Source: Viola odorata
Lineage: Eukaryota > Streptophyta > Magnoliopsida > Malpighiales > Violaceae
Direction of reading: 5' to 3'
Assembly (NCBI GenBank): GCA_963691705.1
Contig: OY829545.1
Location: forward strand, 16,753,569 to 16,817,568
Length of the DNA stretch: 64,000 bases
Both the position numbers and the translations under genes were made by a program. The notes under the pieces are model-generated. The model had not been told where the DNA came from and did not search any database. It saw only the letters and a program-made list of their open reading frames with translations. This document shows positions 45,716 to 58,146 of this stretch, piece by piece (the first letter of the stretch is position 1; each line of letters starts with the position of its first letter).

Positions 45716-46473
45716 TAGCTTATTAAAGTTATGCTTCTATTTCATATTTTGCCTGGAAATATGTGTGGCCTTGCCATAACTTGTCTAAACCATGAGGAAT
45801 TATAAGCCGATTTCTAGCTAGCTACAATTATACGAGGAAGATCAGATGCGATGCAATTGTTAACGCATATGAACTTCAATAAAAACTCTAAGATTATGTA
45901 ATAATTATATTATTTATGTGAGTAAGCGGTAAAATATAAAGTCTGAGTTGTTACGAAAAAATAGATAGTAATTTGTTGAATAAAAGAATTTAAAAAGTAT
46001 TAAAATGAACTAACAAATATCATTGATTAGGTAATTAGTAAAGAGAGGTATATAATAAATAGTAATATGTGTTTACTATAGTTAAGTTGGTTAGTGTACG
46101 TTGTCTCATAAAATAAACCATAGATTCGATTTTTATATTATAATGATAACTAATAGTAATAAATAGTTTAGTAATTTTCCAAATCTTAAAAACTCAAAAC
46201 TATATTTCCAATTATATAAGAAACCCATTTAAATCTGTCCAGAATTTACTCGGATATTCTAAAATCAACATTAATGCCATAAAACATTTCCATCCCAATT
46301 ATCATTTTTCAGTTTTTTTTTCCCAAGAATAAAGAGGCTTATCCCAGGACAGTACTAGGGCTAGAAACAAACAGCATCCGATTACAAGGATAGATATTTT
46401 GGTAAAAATGCGATGCGACCGAGGAACGGGAATAAGGCGCAAACATAGCCGCGCTCACGCAAAACTCAAACAG
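45716..46473. other. JAZ upstream spacer
   Basis: AT-rich with no gene recognised. Confidence 0.5.
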
Positions 46474-46479
46474 CACGTG
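46474..46479. promoter_or_regulatory. G-box (CACGTG) in the JAZ promoter
   Basis: CACGTG lies 401 bp upstream of the JAZ start codon. MYC2-type bHLH factors bind G-boxes and induce JAZ genes, giving negative feedback in jasmonate signalling. Use of this site is inferred from position only. Confidence 0.5.
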
Positions 46480-46879
46480 TTTGAAATAAAAGCATAAACA
46501 AACCAACAAACAAAAAAGGCAACTAGGCAACCAAACCAAAAAAACCCACACACACTCCTCATTTTTTATTATTATTATATTATTATATTTCAACCTAATC
46601 CCATCCCACCACCACCGCAATTTCATCCCCTTAACAACAAAGCCCATATATTCCTCGTGCTCCTTTTTATTACTAGATAAAACCATAAAACCATAATCTC
46701 CTCCTCTCCCTTCTCTATCCCTCTATTCCTCTCTCTCTATATATCTTCTTCCTCGTTCTCTCACCGCACACCGAATGCGGGCATAGAAGCACGAGTTTCC
46801 AGGATATTTTGTGCAATTCTATCTTTCGAAAGCGAGATCCGTTTTGGACTTTCTGTCCTTTGTTGTTTTTATATACATC

Positions 46880-48560
46880 ATGTCTAGCTCACCGGAATTC
46901 ATTGAGTTCAAGGCGCCGGTGACGGCTCCGACTACCGGAAAGATGACGGGTGAAAAGACGAGCTTCTCTCAGACTTGTAACCTGTTGAGTCAGTATCTGA
47001 AGGAGAAACGAAGCTTTGGAGACCTCGACCTCGGCATGACATGCAACGGTGACGGCAACGGAACCGGAAATGGTAATTAATTGATTACTTTTGTATTTAT
47101 CTTCTCAGAATTATACATCCAAATGGATTGATGGCTTTATTACTCTGTTATATTCGAGCTAGGATGCATCCAAAATTACTTTAGCATAAAACTTTGGATT
47201 AGTAATACTTCACTTTATAAAAAAAAATCCTGTTTTTTGAATTTACTTTGTTAAGAAGATATGATTCTTTGGTTGGTAGTTGGTTTTCTAATTATTCCCG
47301 GTGTGATTTGAAGGTTAGATCTGCCTGTCACTTTTTTTTATTTTTTTATTTATTTTTTACTTTTCAATTTACTGGTTGTCATAGGATTTGTTGTTTACTT
47401 ACTTTTTTTGGGATTAGTATTCAATCAGTACTTCTTCGTATATAGGATGCTTAAGGTCCAGGAAAATCTCTGAGGTGAACTTGAAAGTTGAAGCATTCCT
47501 GTTTTAATTAACCGTTCAACAGTAAAACGTGCCCCTTATTTTATTGGAATGTTCCAGGCATGCCTGAGATGTTTTTGCGCCAAACAGCAACAACCATGAA
47601 TTTGTTTCCCATGACTGATAAACCAGCATCCGACGTTTCGATGCTGAACATGGTCCCTCCTCCTAGCTATAGATCCATGGATTTGTTTCCCCAGCAAGCT
47701 GGGTTTGCTCCTTCTACTGCGAGGGAGGTTGTACAAAAGAAGGTTGACACAAGGTATATATTTGTGGAAATTGTTGTCTTTGGCTTGGAATATACATATG
47801 TAATTGTTTGTTTGGTGAAATTATCCATGATTTCACGATTGGTGTTTTGTTTATTATAGCGTTAACAAGTCTGGCACCGAAGAGCCTCAAACTGCGCAAA
47901 TGACAATCCTTTATGGTGGGAAAGTGATTGTGTTTGATGATTTTCCTGCTGATAAGGCTAAGGAAGTTATGTGCCTGGCCAGTGAGGGAAGCTCGATGAG
48001 TCAAGCTGCGTATCCTCTCGTCCCCGTGCAGACCCATTCCCCTATTGCTCCTGTTGAAATTGGCTCTTCAATTTCTTCTAGCTCAAGTGATATTGATGTT
48101 CCTAGTTTTGGCAGCGCACAATTCCAAGAGCACATTAAACGTGCAGTTAATGGTAATTTTGCTTCTCTCAAGTTTGGTTCTCTGCAACGATTAGTGTGAA
48201 TGAGATGAAATTAGTTGTTCCTTTTGCCTGAGATGTTTGTATTGATGGGTTATTAATGTTTCTTTTTGTTATCTACCCAGCCTTTCCAATGGCAAGGAGT
48301 GCTTCCCTCCAACGGTTTCTGGCCAAGAGAAAGGATAGGTATGCTTCCCACAAGCATTCAATGAATAATTCATTTGAAATAATTGAAATTCACATATCAC
48401 CTAGATCATGATTGAAGTGGAAGCCTTTTTATATAGGCTGAAATTAGAAAAGATGGATTGATCCTGTTATTTACTTCTCTTTTGCTAATCTTACAGGATT
48501 GCAGTAAATAGCTCCCATACCAAACAATTAGCCCGAGGTCGGCAAATTCGAAGGCAGTAG
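46880..48560 (+). CDS. JAZ (TIFY) jasmonate-signalling repressor, JAZ1/2 clade, with divergent Jas motif
   Basis: Five exons: 46880-47072, 47558-47753, 47860-48152, 48281-48338 and 48497-48560; 267 residues. The N-terminal [16 protein letters not shown] and [11 protein letters not shown] are typical of the JAZ1/2 clade. The ZIM domain ([19 protein letters not shown], from T145) recruits NINJA/TOPLESS and mediates dimerisation. TIFY is TILY here. The Jas motif ([13 protein letters not shown], 235-247) binds MYC2 and COI1 and is split by the conserved Jas intron. Two departures stand out: the degron reads FPMARS where JAZ1 has LPIARR, and the terminal PY is SH. CT-rich leader and TATATATC precede the ATG. 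It acts in the nucleus. Confidence 0.92.
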
Positions 48561-50228
48561 AAGGCATGTCATGGCTCGGATTGGCAGCTCAATCTCCACA
48601 GTAGTAGTTTAATGATAATAGCTACAGATTTTTTTTTTGTTGAGGTTTAATCTTATTAGCCGTCCAATCTTATCATTATTATTATTATTCTCCTCCCCTC
48701 TCTCTCGTGGGTTTGTGTAATAAGGCGATCTAATTCTAACGCATTTTTCAACCTCATTGCTAGTCCATGTAATTAACTTTATTCAGCATTATTCGTTACA
48801 ATTAAATATAGTATAATATAATATATAATTTTCTTTTCAATATACTATCATGACTTAAGCGGGATGAGAGTATTAAATTTATCACACGTGATTGTAATAT
48901 TAATAAAAATATATATAATAATAGTAAAGTTCACGCGTATTTGACATTTGCACACGCACATTTGCCATTTCTCATGAATTAAAATAATTGAATTGCTTGA
49001 TATAAATAAATAAATAAGAAGAAAACGAAACAATTGAATGGTTGGTAATGGTATCCCGTCCGTCTCTATCGAAGTCCCACCACATGCGTTACGAGCCCAA
49101 AAAAAACAAGCAAAGGTCAGGTTTCATGTGTGAGAAAGGAAAAAATGATCGTACACGGAATTGGAAAACAAACCTCCTTTTCTTTAAACCAATAATTCAT
49201 TATTCCTTATTCCTTATATTCTTTTCCATGAAAATAAAAAATAAATACCGTGTGCTGGGGATCACATGCATGCAGTTGTCCTGATCAGAATTAGTTTTTT
49301 TTAATTTTAATGTGTATTTTACAAAATCCCGCGTACCCACACGAGCACATTAGATATCACAAAATACAGTTATATTTAAACTTTTGAGAAAGTTTAACCG
49401 TTTTTATAATTTTACTTTATTCGAATTTAAAATAGTCCGTACATAACCTTCATCTTGATTTTAGCTATTAATCTCCATATCCCGTATTCAATAGCTAATT
49501 TTGTGGACTAATCATTAATTAAATTTAGGGTTGACTTGTATAGCAGCTCCCTACAAATTTATTTTGGGAGTAGGCCCAATTTTAATGGTTTAGGGCTTCT
49601 TTAGGTGGGCTTTCTTTAAGCATAGCAAACTGTAACATGGAAGAAGCTGGATGGTAAGCGCTCTTATGGGCTTTGTTTCAACTTCAGTATTGGGCCAGCG
49701 TTTTCAAACGTTGGCTCTTGTGTTTGGGTTGACTGGACTGGATGGGGAAAAAAATTATGAGAATTAACTAATTTGAGCGTTTAAAAATTACATAAATTAA
49801 ATTTTTAAAATTGGAGAAAAAATTAAAATTTTATAAAGTTTCCCGTTTATAATTCTATGGTTTGGTTTTAAAATTGGTAATATAATCCTTTTTTATAAAA
49901 AAGTGAGAATTATAAAACCTAAGAAAAAGGTAAAAGAAGAAGAACACGAGCCTCAAGGATCCGAACTTCGTGCGTATTGTCTTCCCTCGAAAAAGTTTTG
50001 ACCGCATCAGGACTCCGAACACACGTGGCGTGTTATTGCTGAATCAGCACCACACCGTTCCCTGCACCTCACCTCCTCCAATAATTCCTCACCAGTCACC
50101 AGTAGTCATCTACTTTGTCTCTATTAATAATAAAAACCCAACAATTACATAGATTTGCTCAACTCATATCATATTATCCACTCTCTTTTCCTCCATTTTT
50201 ACTTTCCTGCTTTCCCTTCCCTCCCTCT
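48561..50228. other. JAZ 3' flank and UBP1 upstream spacer
   Basis: No further gene is recognised; AT-rich DNA. Confidence 0.5.
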
Positions 50229-50310
50229 CTAGAGGGTTTTTTTTTCTTTTCTTTTTTTTTCTTTTTCTTTTTCTTTTCTTCCTTCTTCTTCTTTCTTTCC
50301 CCTTTTTTTC
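50229..50310 (+). promoter_or_regulatory. Oligo-T/CT tract in the UBP1 leader
   Basis: About 80 bases made almost wholly of T and C, with runs of up to nine T, located 100-180 bp before the UBP1 start codon. If transcribed it would be an oligo-U-rich 5' leader. A core-promoter Y patch is the alternative reading. Confidence 0.5.
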
Positions 50311-50411
50311 TTCTTTCTAATCTTCAAAAATTTTATTTTCCACTCATCATCCCTATCCCTAAAATTTGCAAACTTTATTATTAAAAACAAAGGTATATCC
50401 TCTAGTGGAAG

Positions 50412-53400
50412 ATGCAACAACAGAGGCTGAAGCAGCAGCAGCAGCAGGCCATGATGCAATACCACCATCCTGCTCTCCTAACTCCTCCTCAGGTTCCTCC
50501 TCTCTCTAGCAGTAGCTGCGTTTTGTGCGATTTATACTCGAAAGCTTTCGTCTTGTACCCCATCACCTCTCCTTTATTTTTCTTCTATCATTTATCGGTT
50601 GTAATATAGGAAATGGTATTGGATGAATTTGATTGAGGTTTTTGTTTTATTTTTATTTTTTTTGGGTTCGTGAGTCCTCTGATGTAGGATTATGCATTGA
50701 TTTGTAACTCGTGATTAGCTGTTAATCTACCTCGAATCAGCATGTTAAGTGTATTGCTTTATTTTACTCTATTCACTGTAGTATGTTGAGTTCACTGGAT
50801 GGGAAGTGAATTGAAGAAATCAGTCAGAAAGAATGAATTTTGTTTATGTTTGCACTAGTACTGAATAGAGGATTGCAAATTTAGGTGCTTCCTAGGAATT
50901 CGTTATAATATCCATCTTGAGTGTACCAGTGGAGAGTGTAGTTTTTTAAGACTCTAGGTTTCTTTTTCCTTCTTTTTTTTTCCTTTGTTTTTACATTTTT
51001 ATTTTGCAGATAGAGCCTATCTTGAGTGGAAATCTGCCCCCTGGCTTTGATTCAAGTACATGCCGCAGTGTGTGAGTCCTGTAGCCACCATTTTTTCTTT
51101 GGTTTCATATTATTTCTTTTATAACTCAATTATTGCTTGAACTGGGCTAGGCTTGTAGCTTACTTGGCTAATCAAAACGTTCTGTTGTAGACTAAGTTTT
51201 CTTTTCCCATTCTTCTTTTAAGTTTGTTCCTGAATAATCTCTGAACACTTAAATTATCCATGTTGCAAGTTTCCTTTATCCACTTGTCCCTTTTATTTTA
51301 AGTTCATTGATATGATTTATTTTGTTTTTCAGGTATGTAGGGAACATCCATCCACAGGTCACAGAACCACTTCTTCAAGAGGTTTTCTCACATGCTGGGC
51401 TTATCGAGGGATGCAAACTCATCAGGAAAGAGAAGGTTAGATTTGATTGCAACATGACATTGCCTACCTTCTTTATTTATTGGGTGCATTTATTCTTCTG
51501 TGTTTTGTTATGAACTCCATAGGAGTGTCTCCTATGTTTCAAGTGCAACCTTGCTCTTAATTTTCACTCTAGCTTCTCATGTACTTGCTCATCCTGCTAT
51601 TGATATGGTGGCATCCTGTTTATTACCTTGCAGTCATCCTATGGTTTTGTGGATTACTATGATCGCAGATCAGCTGCACTTTCCATTGTGACCCTCAATG
51701 GAAGGCATCTGTAAGTTGGAATCCTAACTATTCTTTTTCCTTTTTTCTTTTTCTTTTTTTGGGGGTGGGGGGGTGGCGGTTGATTTTGCCCTACTTATGC
51801 CCTAATTGGTTGTTCACAGGTTTGGGCAGCCTATTAAAGTTAATTGGGCTTATGCGAGTAGTCAAAGAGAGGATACATCAGGTTAATGCTCATTGAGTAT
51901 GTTGTGTATACTAGCATTGGGCTTCTTGTCGTTTATTTCAATTCGTTATATTGCTCATTTTATGCAGGTCATTACAATATTTTTGTGGGTGATCTTAGCC
52001 CTGAAGTTACAGATGCTACACTGTACGCTTGCTTCTCAGCATATGGGACTTGTTCGTATGTTATCCATCCTCAGTTTATTTTGTGATTAGATTCTGATTT
52101 TTATTGATTATGGAGATTTCAAATCTTTTGTAAACTAATTTGAGCTACATCGGTTACAGTGATGCTAAAGTTATGTGGGACCAGAAGACTGGGCGTTCAA
52201 GGGGTTTTGGCTTCGTTTCATTTAGGAGTCAGCAGGTGATAAATTCACTGAAGCATTATTTTTTACCCGTTCTTTGCGTTTTAGTGACCTTTTCTTAACT
52301 TTTGTTTGTTTTGTGTATTTTATCCTGGCCAGGATGCTCAAAGTGCGATAAATGACTTAACTGGTATGGGAGTTTTGGTGTTTCCATGCTACTTCGTTTT
52401 ATTCTGTTATTATTTTCCTGCACTTCATACATTTTATTGCTGTCACTGCCTTTTTGAAGTTGCTGGTTGTTTCCTTTTTTAGACCTTTGTGTTTTCCGTT
52501 TAAGCACTTGTTTGGAGCTTTATTAGCCCGTTATTTAACACCCATGACTAACACAACTTCAAGATGGGGTGACACTAGGTAAAGTGGGGAAAACCTGATT
52601 GTTGATATTGAGTTTTAGAAAGATTAATTAGACCTCATAAGTTTATGGTTTAAGTGCGTTTGAGTTGATTAAAAGCATACTTTTGTGAACTGTTCCTTTT
52701 ACTTGATTGCCCACTGCTTAAGTATTTAGATAAAGGGAGGGGGAAAAGCAGAGGAGGGGAATCTACACACTCGGATACTTCAGACCATTAAACCACTTGT
52801 TTCATAATATGTATCTGTTGATACTTACACATCCAATTCAATGTCTTGACTTGAGCTCCTGTTTTGTGTACTTATGAAGATATGAAGTTGATTGGGAAAT
52901 ATCTCGTGTTTGGTGTTGAACAATGTCATGATTTGACGTTTACAGGGAAATGGCTTGGAAGCAGACAGATTCGGTGCAACTGGGCTGCAAAAGGAGCCAC
53001 TGCTGGAGCTGGTGATGACAAGCAGAGTTCTGAGTCCAAAAGTGTTGTAGAACTCACAAATGGAACATCAGGTCAGTTGCCTATAAGCCTTGAACCTCTC
53101 ATGCTATAAAATATCAACTTGAGGAGCTTGTATCTGAAGTTTCCTATGTTTGTATAGTTCTTCTGGCCAAGCAATAAATATTTGGCAAAATTTTGTTTAG
53201 CACCAAATATTCCATCTAGTCTTGATTTTGTGTCTGTTTTCCTTCTCTTCTTGGTTTGGTATTTATGTTCCAAGTTTTATCCATTCATTGGACTGTTACT
53301 GGATACTCTGGTTATGGTATTGGTTTTTTAGTTATCTGTTAGTCATTGTTTAAGCTTGAAATATGTTATGCATGCATCTCCTATCATCTTAAAGCTAACA

Positions 53401-54489
53401 TTGTCCTTTCCTCCATGCAGATGATGGTCAAGAAAATAGTAATGATGATGCTCCCGAGAACAACCCTCAGTATACCACTGTTTATGTTGGCAATCTTGCA
53501 CCTGAGGCAAGGACTCAGTCTATTGGCTCTTTTGTCACTTAGCTTTAGTAGTTGGTATAGTGCAGCTGCTTGGAGCATTATAACCTCTCCATGGAGCATC
53601 ATGTCCCTGCTTGGATGAAGCAGGCTAAATTTTTTGTGAAGAACTCTTGCTTGTGTAACCAGTCATTCATGATTACCTACCATGGCAACCTACTGTGTTG
53701 TTAGTGTTGAGCATCTTCAATCTTGGATAACAAAACATGATTTCTGTGACATGGTTTGGTCTTGGTGTGGTCCAAATAATAAGTCCACTTCATTTTAGAG
53801 GACTTTGTCGATGGATCTTGTTGTGTTCTCCTGTAAAACAGATGTCCAAGTAATTTTATGAGCGTGCATGACGTTGTTCTAGACCGTAATTTAAGAGAGA
53901 CGCTACATATTCCCTCAATTATTTGTGTTTCTAATTGGTAAAAAAAATTGCAGGTTACTTCAGTTGATCTTCATCGACAATTCCATGCTCTTGGTGCCGG
54001 GATTATTGAAGATGTGCGGGTGCAACGAGATAAAGGTTTTGGGTTTGTGAGATACAGCACTCATGCTGAGGCAGCTCTGGCTATTCAGGTGGGAAATGCT
54101 CGAATCCTGTATGGGAAGCCGATTAAGGTACTTTTGTAATGAGTTGATTCTTTTTATCATGTCGGTCAGTCTAGTTGATGTGAATAATGGTTGGAATGTG
54201 GATGTTGCAGTGCTCCTGGGGAAGTAAACCTACTCCACCAGGGACGAGCTCTACCCCTCTTCCTCCACCAGCTGCGGGACATATACCAGGTTTTTCCGCT
54301 GCTGATGTTGCCATGTACGAGCGGCAGATGGCGTTGAGCAAAATGGGCGGTGCACTCATGCATCAGCACGGTCAGCATTCCCTTAAGCAGGCAGTCATGG
54401 GAATGGGTGGTGTGGGAGCCAACCCGGGGATGTATGATGGTGGGTATCAGAATGTTGGCACCACTCAACAGCTTATGTACTACCAGTAA
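50412..54489 (+). CDS. UBP1-type oligouridylate-binding protein with three RRMs
   Basis: Twelve exons: 50412-50492, 51010-51071, 51333-51435, 51634-51710, 51820-51881, 51968-52055, 52160-52235, 52333-52363, 52946-53071, 53421-53506, 53954-54127 and 54211-54489; 414 residues, every junction in frame. A glutamine-rich N terminus precedes RRM1 ([12 protein letters not shown]1 SYGFVDYY), RRM2 ([13 protein letters not shown]1 RGFGFVSF) and RRM3 ([12 protein letters not shown]1 KGFGFVRY); the tail is Gly/Met/Gln-rich. UBP1 proteins are TIA-1-like, bind U-rich pre-mRNA and mRNA, aid splicing of weak introns, and join stress granules. Intron 10 begins GCAAGG instead of GT. UBP1A, B or C identity cannot be decided here. 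Confidence 0.94.
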
Positions 54490-55597
54490 TACTGTCGTGA
54501 AACTGAAAACTCCCTTATTTATACCTACTGTTTAGGCAGGGAGTGAGAATAAGTATTTGAAAACTGCAGAATGATCCCCATGTACTTTTCTTTTTTCTTT
54601 TCCTTTTTTTTCTAGTTAAGTTTGGTGTACTGTGTCACATTTCTGAGCTTTGTACCGAGATAGTGTACTTTCTTTTTCCCTTTTCTGTTTTATCATTATG
54701 CAGCATTACATTTTGATTTATTTATTTTCCCTCATTGAAGCAAAATCCTAGAACACGACCGACTTCCATTTATTTAAAATAAGGAAAACGATTTTATTTA
54801 CCACTAGCAAAAGAAAGAAAGAAAGGAACAAGAAATGATTGATGAGAAATGGAACCCATGACCCTAAAGTTTCTGTTCTTTTTATAGGTGACCTACATCT
54901 ATCGGTTGCATGCCCTAAATCGTAAGAAAAGAGAAGGGCAGGGTCCTACAGTTCTACAGTCCTAGTCCAGTCTCCAGCTGGGGCTGGGTCACTTCTAGCA
55001 ATGGTTGCAATGGAAAGGGAACAAAAAATCATTCGGTGGGCAGTGGCCTTACATCATTTTCATAGCTTTTGACGCTCATGAGAAAGAAAAGAACAAAAGA
55101 AAACCCCTTTCCCTCAATTCTTAGTTATAAAGGACTTTTTTTACTCAAAATGAAGTTATAAAAGAGTATTTTCATTTTCCGAAAGGACTGTATATTAACA
55201 CTTGTTAGCTCATTGATTATTTTACTGGTGATAAATATAATCGAGGTTTAAATTTTACTCAATTATAACAGAAAAAAAGACTTATTTGAAAGCTAATATG
55301 TTATAAATACACATTATTTTTGACTAACATTGTTTATTAAATGAAATATGTAAAACTATTTTTTTACTTACGATGATAAATACTAAAAAATGATAAGTTC
55401 TGTATTTAATTGTTGAAAAAAGTAGTAATAATGTAATATATCATCATTTATTTATATTTATTTTTTCAGCGTCTAAATTCTAAAATTTGTAGAATTATGA
55501 CTTGTACTGGAATGCCATCATATGCCAATGCAAAAGCCATTTTTAATGGATTTTGAGAGGATATTCATGATTATACAAATTAAATTAAATTAAATGG
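54490..55597. other. UBP1 3' flank
   Basis: No gene is recognised; T-rich 3' sequence and then AT-rich DNA. Confidence 0.5.
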
Positions 55598-55830
55598 CAG
55601 CCTCCTACTACGGGGGTGATAAAAGTGAACACGAATGCAGCGATAGGGGTTACGGGAATTGGCTTGGGATTTATAGCTCGAGATGCGAGGGGTGGGACGG
55701 TATTCTCAGGAGCAATTTACCTTCAGAACTGTGGTGCAAACAGCGGAGATACTAGCTCTAAGAGACATTATAACGCAGGCTCGCCAATGGAGACTGCTTA
55801 CACAATTATAGTTGAGTTGAGCTCCTAAAA
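55598..55830 (+). pseudogene. RNase H-like fragment of a LINE-type element
   Basis: PPTTGVIKVNTNAAIG followed by GIGLGFIARDARGG matches the start of the plant RVT_3/RNase H domain. After a one-base shift the second frame continues AEILALRDIITQAR, the expected next helix. The catalytic first Asp of the family is Asn here (VNTNAA). It is a short dead remnant. Confidence 0.7.
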
Positions 55831-56444
55831 TTATTTTTTAAAAAAAAATAGCTATCTGTATTTTTCTAAAAATAAAAATATTTTTAGAGAACATTTTTTT
55901 TAAAATTAATTATATTATTAATTATTATAATATTAAAAATCGAACTCATAATCTAAATACTGTGTTTTATTTTCATTAATTATGTTTTATTTCTGTGGTA
56001 ATGAAAATAATGATAAGATGCCAAAAAAGCAAACCATGGGAGAGCAGGGCAGGGCATTGAATTCAGTGGGCTCATCACAACTCCTTTGTGGTCGTCTCTC
56101 TAATAATTGTCCAATTCCAATCCCATCACAGTGCGTAAGATCTTGACAGCTGCACATAACCTAGACGGTGATCAGCGCAGCAGCAGCTGGAATCTTTTGC
56201 GGTCATTGGTGGGCCCACTCTCCCCAATGTTTATGTCAATCATTAGATGTGGACACAATACAATATTAGTAGCCCCACTCCACAAATGATGTGACATCCT
56301 TCTTTCGAACTTACTAGTAAGAAAAAGAGAAATAGCTACCCAAAACCATTCTTGTGGGATCTCTCCATCGTGCGACCGTTTTGATATTCTCAATCTTTAT
56401 ACCATAGTATAATAGATTTATTCAATTATTGTACATAATTATTA
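55831..56444. other. Intergenic AT-rich spacer
   Basis: No gene or RNA is recognised. Confidence 0.5.
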
Positions 56445-56677
56445 CTCCCTCCATTCATAAAAAAATGACTTTTACTATTCTGACACGTATTTCAATATGA
56501 CCGAATGACTCACTATTTAAGATAATTTTGCTCCTAATTTTTTCTCGGAAGTACGTTAAAGATTAACGTACGCTCGAAAAAAAGCACAAATTTTTTTGAG
56601 GTCATATAGTAAATTATACAGCCGTATTGAAATGCGCGCCGAAACAGTAAACGTCATTCTTTAAAACATGGAGGGAG
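56445..56677. mobile_element. Stowaway-like MITE, 233 bp
   Basis: Starts CTCCCTCCATTC, ends with the complement of CTCCCTCCATG, and is flanked by TA (56443-56444 and 56678-56679). It shares interior words with the element at 25847 (GAATGACTCACTATTT, TTTTTTCTCGGA-GTACGTTA), so both are copies of one family. Confidence 0.88.
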
Positions 56678-57212
56678 TATCAATTATGAGTTACGAAAAG
56701 TATTAAAATTAATTTAATATACTTAAATATACTTTATACTGTATTTCATTTTTTATATTATCAAAATTGGTGATTGTAGATTAGAATATTATGTAGTATA
56801 ATTTTTTTCACAAAATATTTTATTTCTTAATGAGATAAAATTAGTGAAAATAATACTTGTCTGATAAATTTAGAGATATCCATTTTGTAATAATTGATAA
56901 AATTATTGATTGATTGGTTGGTTGGTCTTTTTCTGGGCATTAATAATCAATTCAAACAAAAATCAATCATGCAAGTCCAAAAAACCATGGACCAACTCCA
57001 CCCACTCCTTTATTTTATTTTGTAGCAGTAGAAAGAGGGTTAAATTATTATTATTATTATTATTACTATCATATTCTGGTGGAGATTTTATAAACACCCT
57101 TTTTCTTCAAGATCATATCTCCTCCACTTGTGTTGTGCTTGTGACCATTTCAGTTCCTTTCTCTTCCCTTTCTTTTCTTTTCTTTCTTTTTCTTTCTGTT
57201 TTCTGTCACAAC
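56678..57212. other. FLZ promoter region
   Basis: AT-rich DNA ending in a CT-rich leader (57160-57200) just before the FLZ start. Confidence 0.5.
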
Positions 57213-58146
57213 ATGATCGGCAAAAGGCCTCACCCCATGATCGGAAAATTGTCGGAGTTATTGGTTTCCGGCAGCAACCGCGGCCGGTTTTTAGATGTTG
57301 GAACTAGCCCAAGAAGTCCATTAGACTACAGAATTCAATCGCCAAGAGGGTTGAAGAATTATGAACTCGGTGGGGTTGGATTGGGAATTGTTGCTGCTCT
57401 TGAGAAGAAATCTAGCAGCAGTGGTGATCAAGGGCAAAGGGCCGGTCATGAGATTTTGGCCAAAAAGTGTGGAGCTTGCAGCACTAATTTGAATAATAGG
57501 TCAGTACCAATTCCTGTCAATTCTGGTAAAAATTGTGAGAGAATTGGTTACAATAAAGTCAGTACTGTTGAAGATATGGACATGGATAGTTTGGAGAATT
57601 ACACATATGTAATAAGCCATGGTCCCGGTCAGAAATCTTTCACCAAAGTTTACTATGATGGGCAAGAATACGGAGAGGTTGGGCATGATCAAGGGTTTTC
57701 TTTTGATGTAAAAAGCAACAATCTTTCAGCTGTTTTTACACTTAAAGAATCGCCAGCAAGAGTTGTTGAAGATATTCAAGAATACCCAACTTCTGATTTT
57801 CTCAGTTCTTGTTACCTCTGCAGAAAAAAGCTCCATGGCAGAGACATATACATGTACAGGTGAGAAAAAAATGATCTTTTTGATATGTTTTTATTTTGTT
57901 TCTCTTATCATAATTAAGATCTCTGATTTCAAGATTTTGTGGTTCTGATTAGTTTCTTGTTTGGATTTGATTGAATTTTGCAGGGGAGAGAAGGCATTTT
58001 GTAGTGTGGAGTGTAGATCGAGTCATATGATGGTGGATGAGCGAAAAGAGAAACAGTGCAGAGCAGAAGTTACAAGATCTGCAGATGTTGCTGGCTCATC
58101 TTATACCAGAAGTCCAATCTTCTCAGCTGGAATTGTTGCAATTTAG
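57213..58146 (+). CDS. FCS-like zinc finger (FLZ, DUF581) protein
   Basis: Two exons, 57213-57859 and 57984-58146, give 269 residues. The start MIGKRPHPMIG follows a long CT-rich leader. The zinc finger spans the junction: CYLCRKKLHGRDIYMYR then GEKAFCSVECRSS, with the FCS that names the family. The N-terminal half is Ser/Gly-rich and probably disordered, with SPRSPLDYRI, a short conserved FLZ N-terminal motif. FLZ proteins bind the SnRK1 kinase in nucleus and cytoplasm and act as adaptors in energy and stress signalling. Intron position inside the finger is usual for the family. Confidence 0.92.

Noticed and set aside
50115..50384. Phe/Ser-rich open frame before UBP1
   Set aside because: Produced by the T/C tract; no start context or homology.
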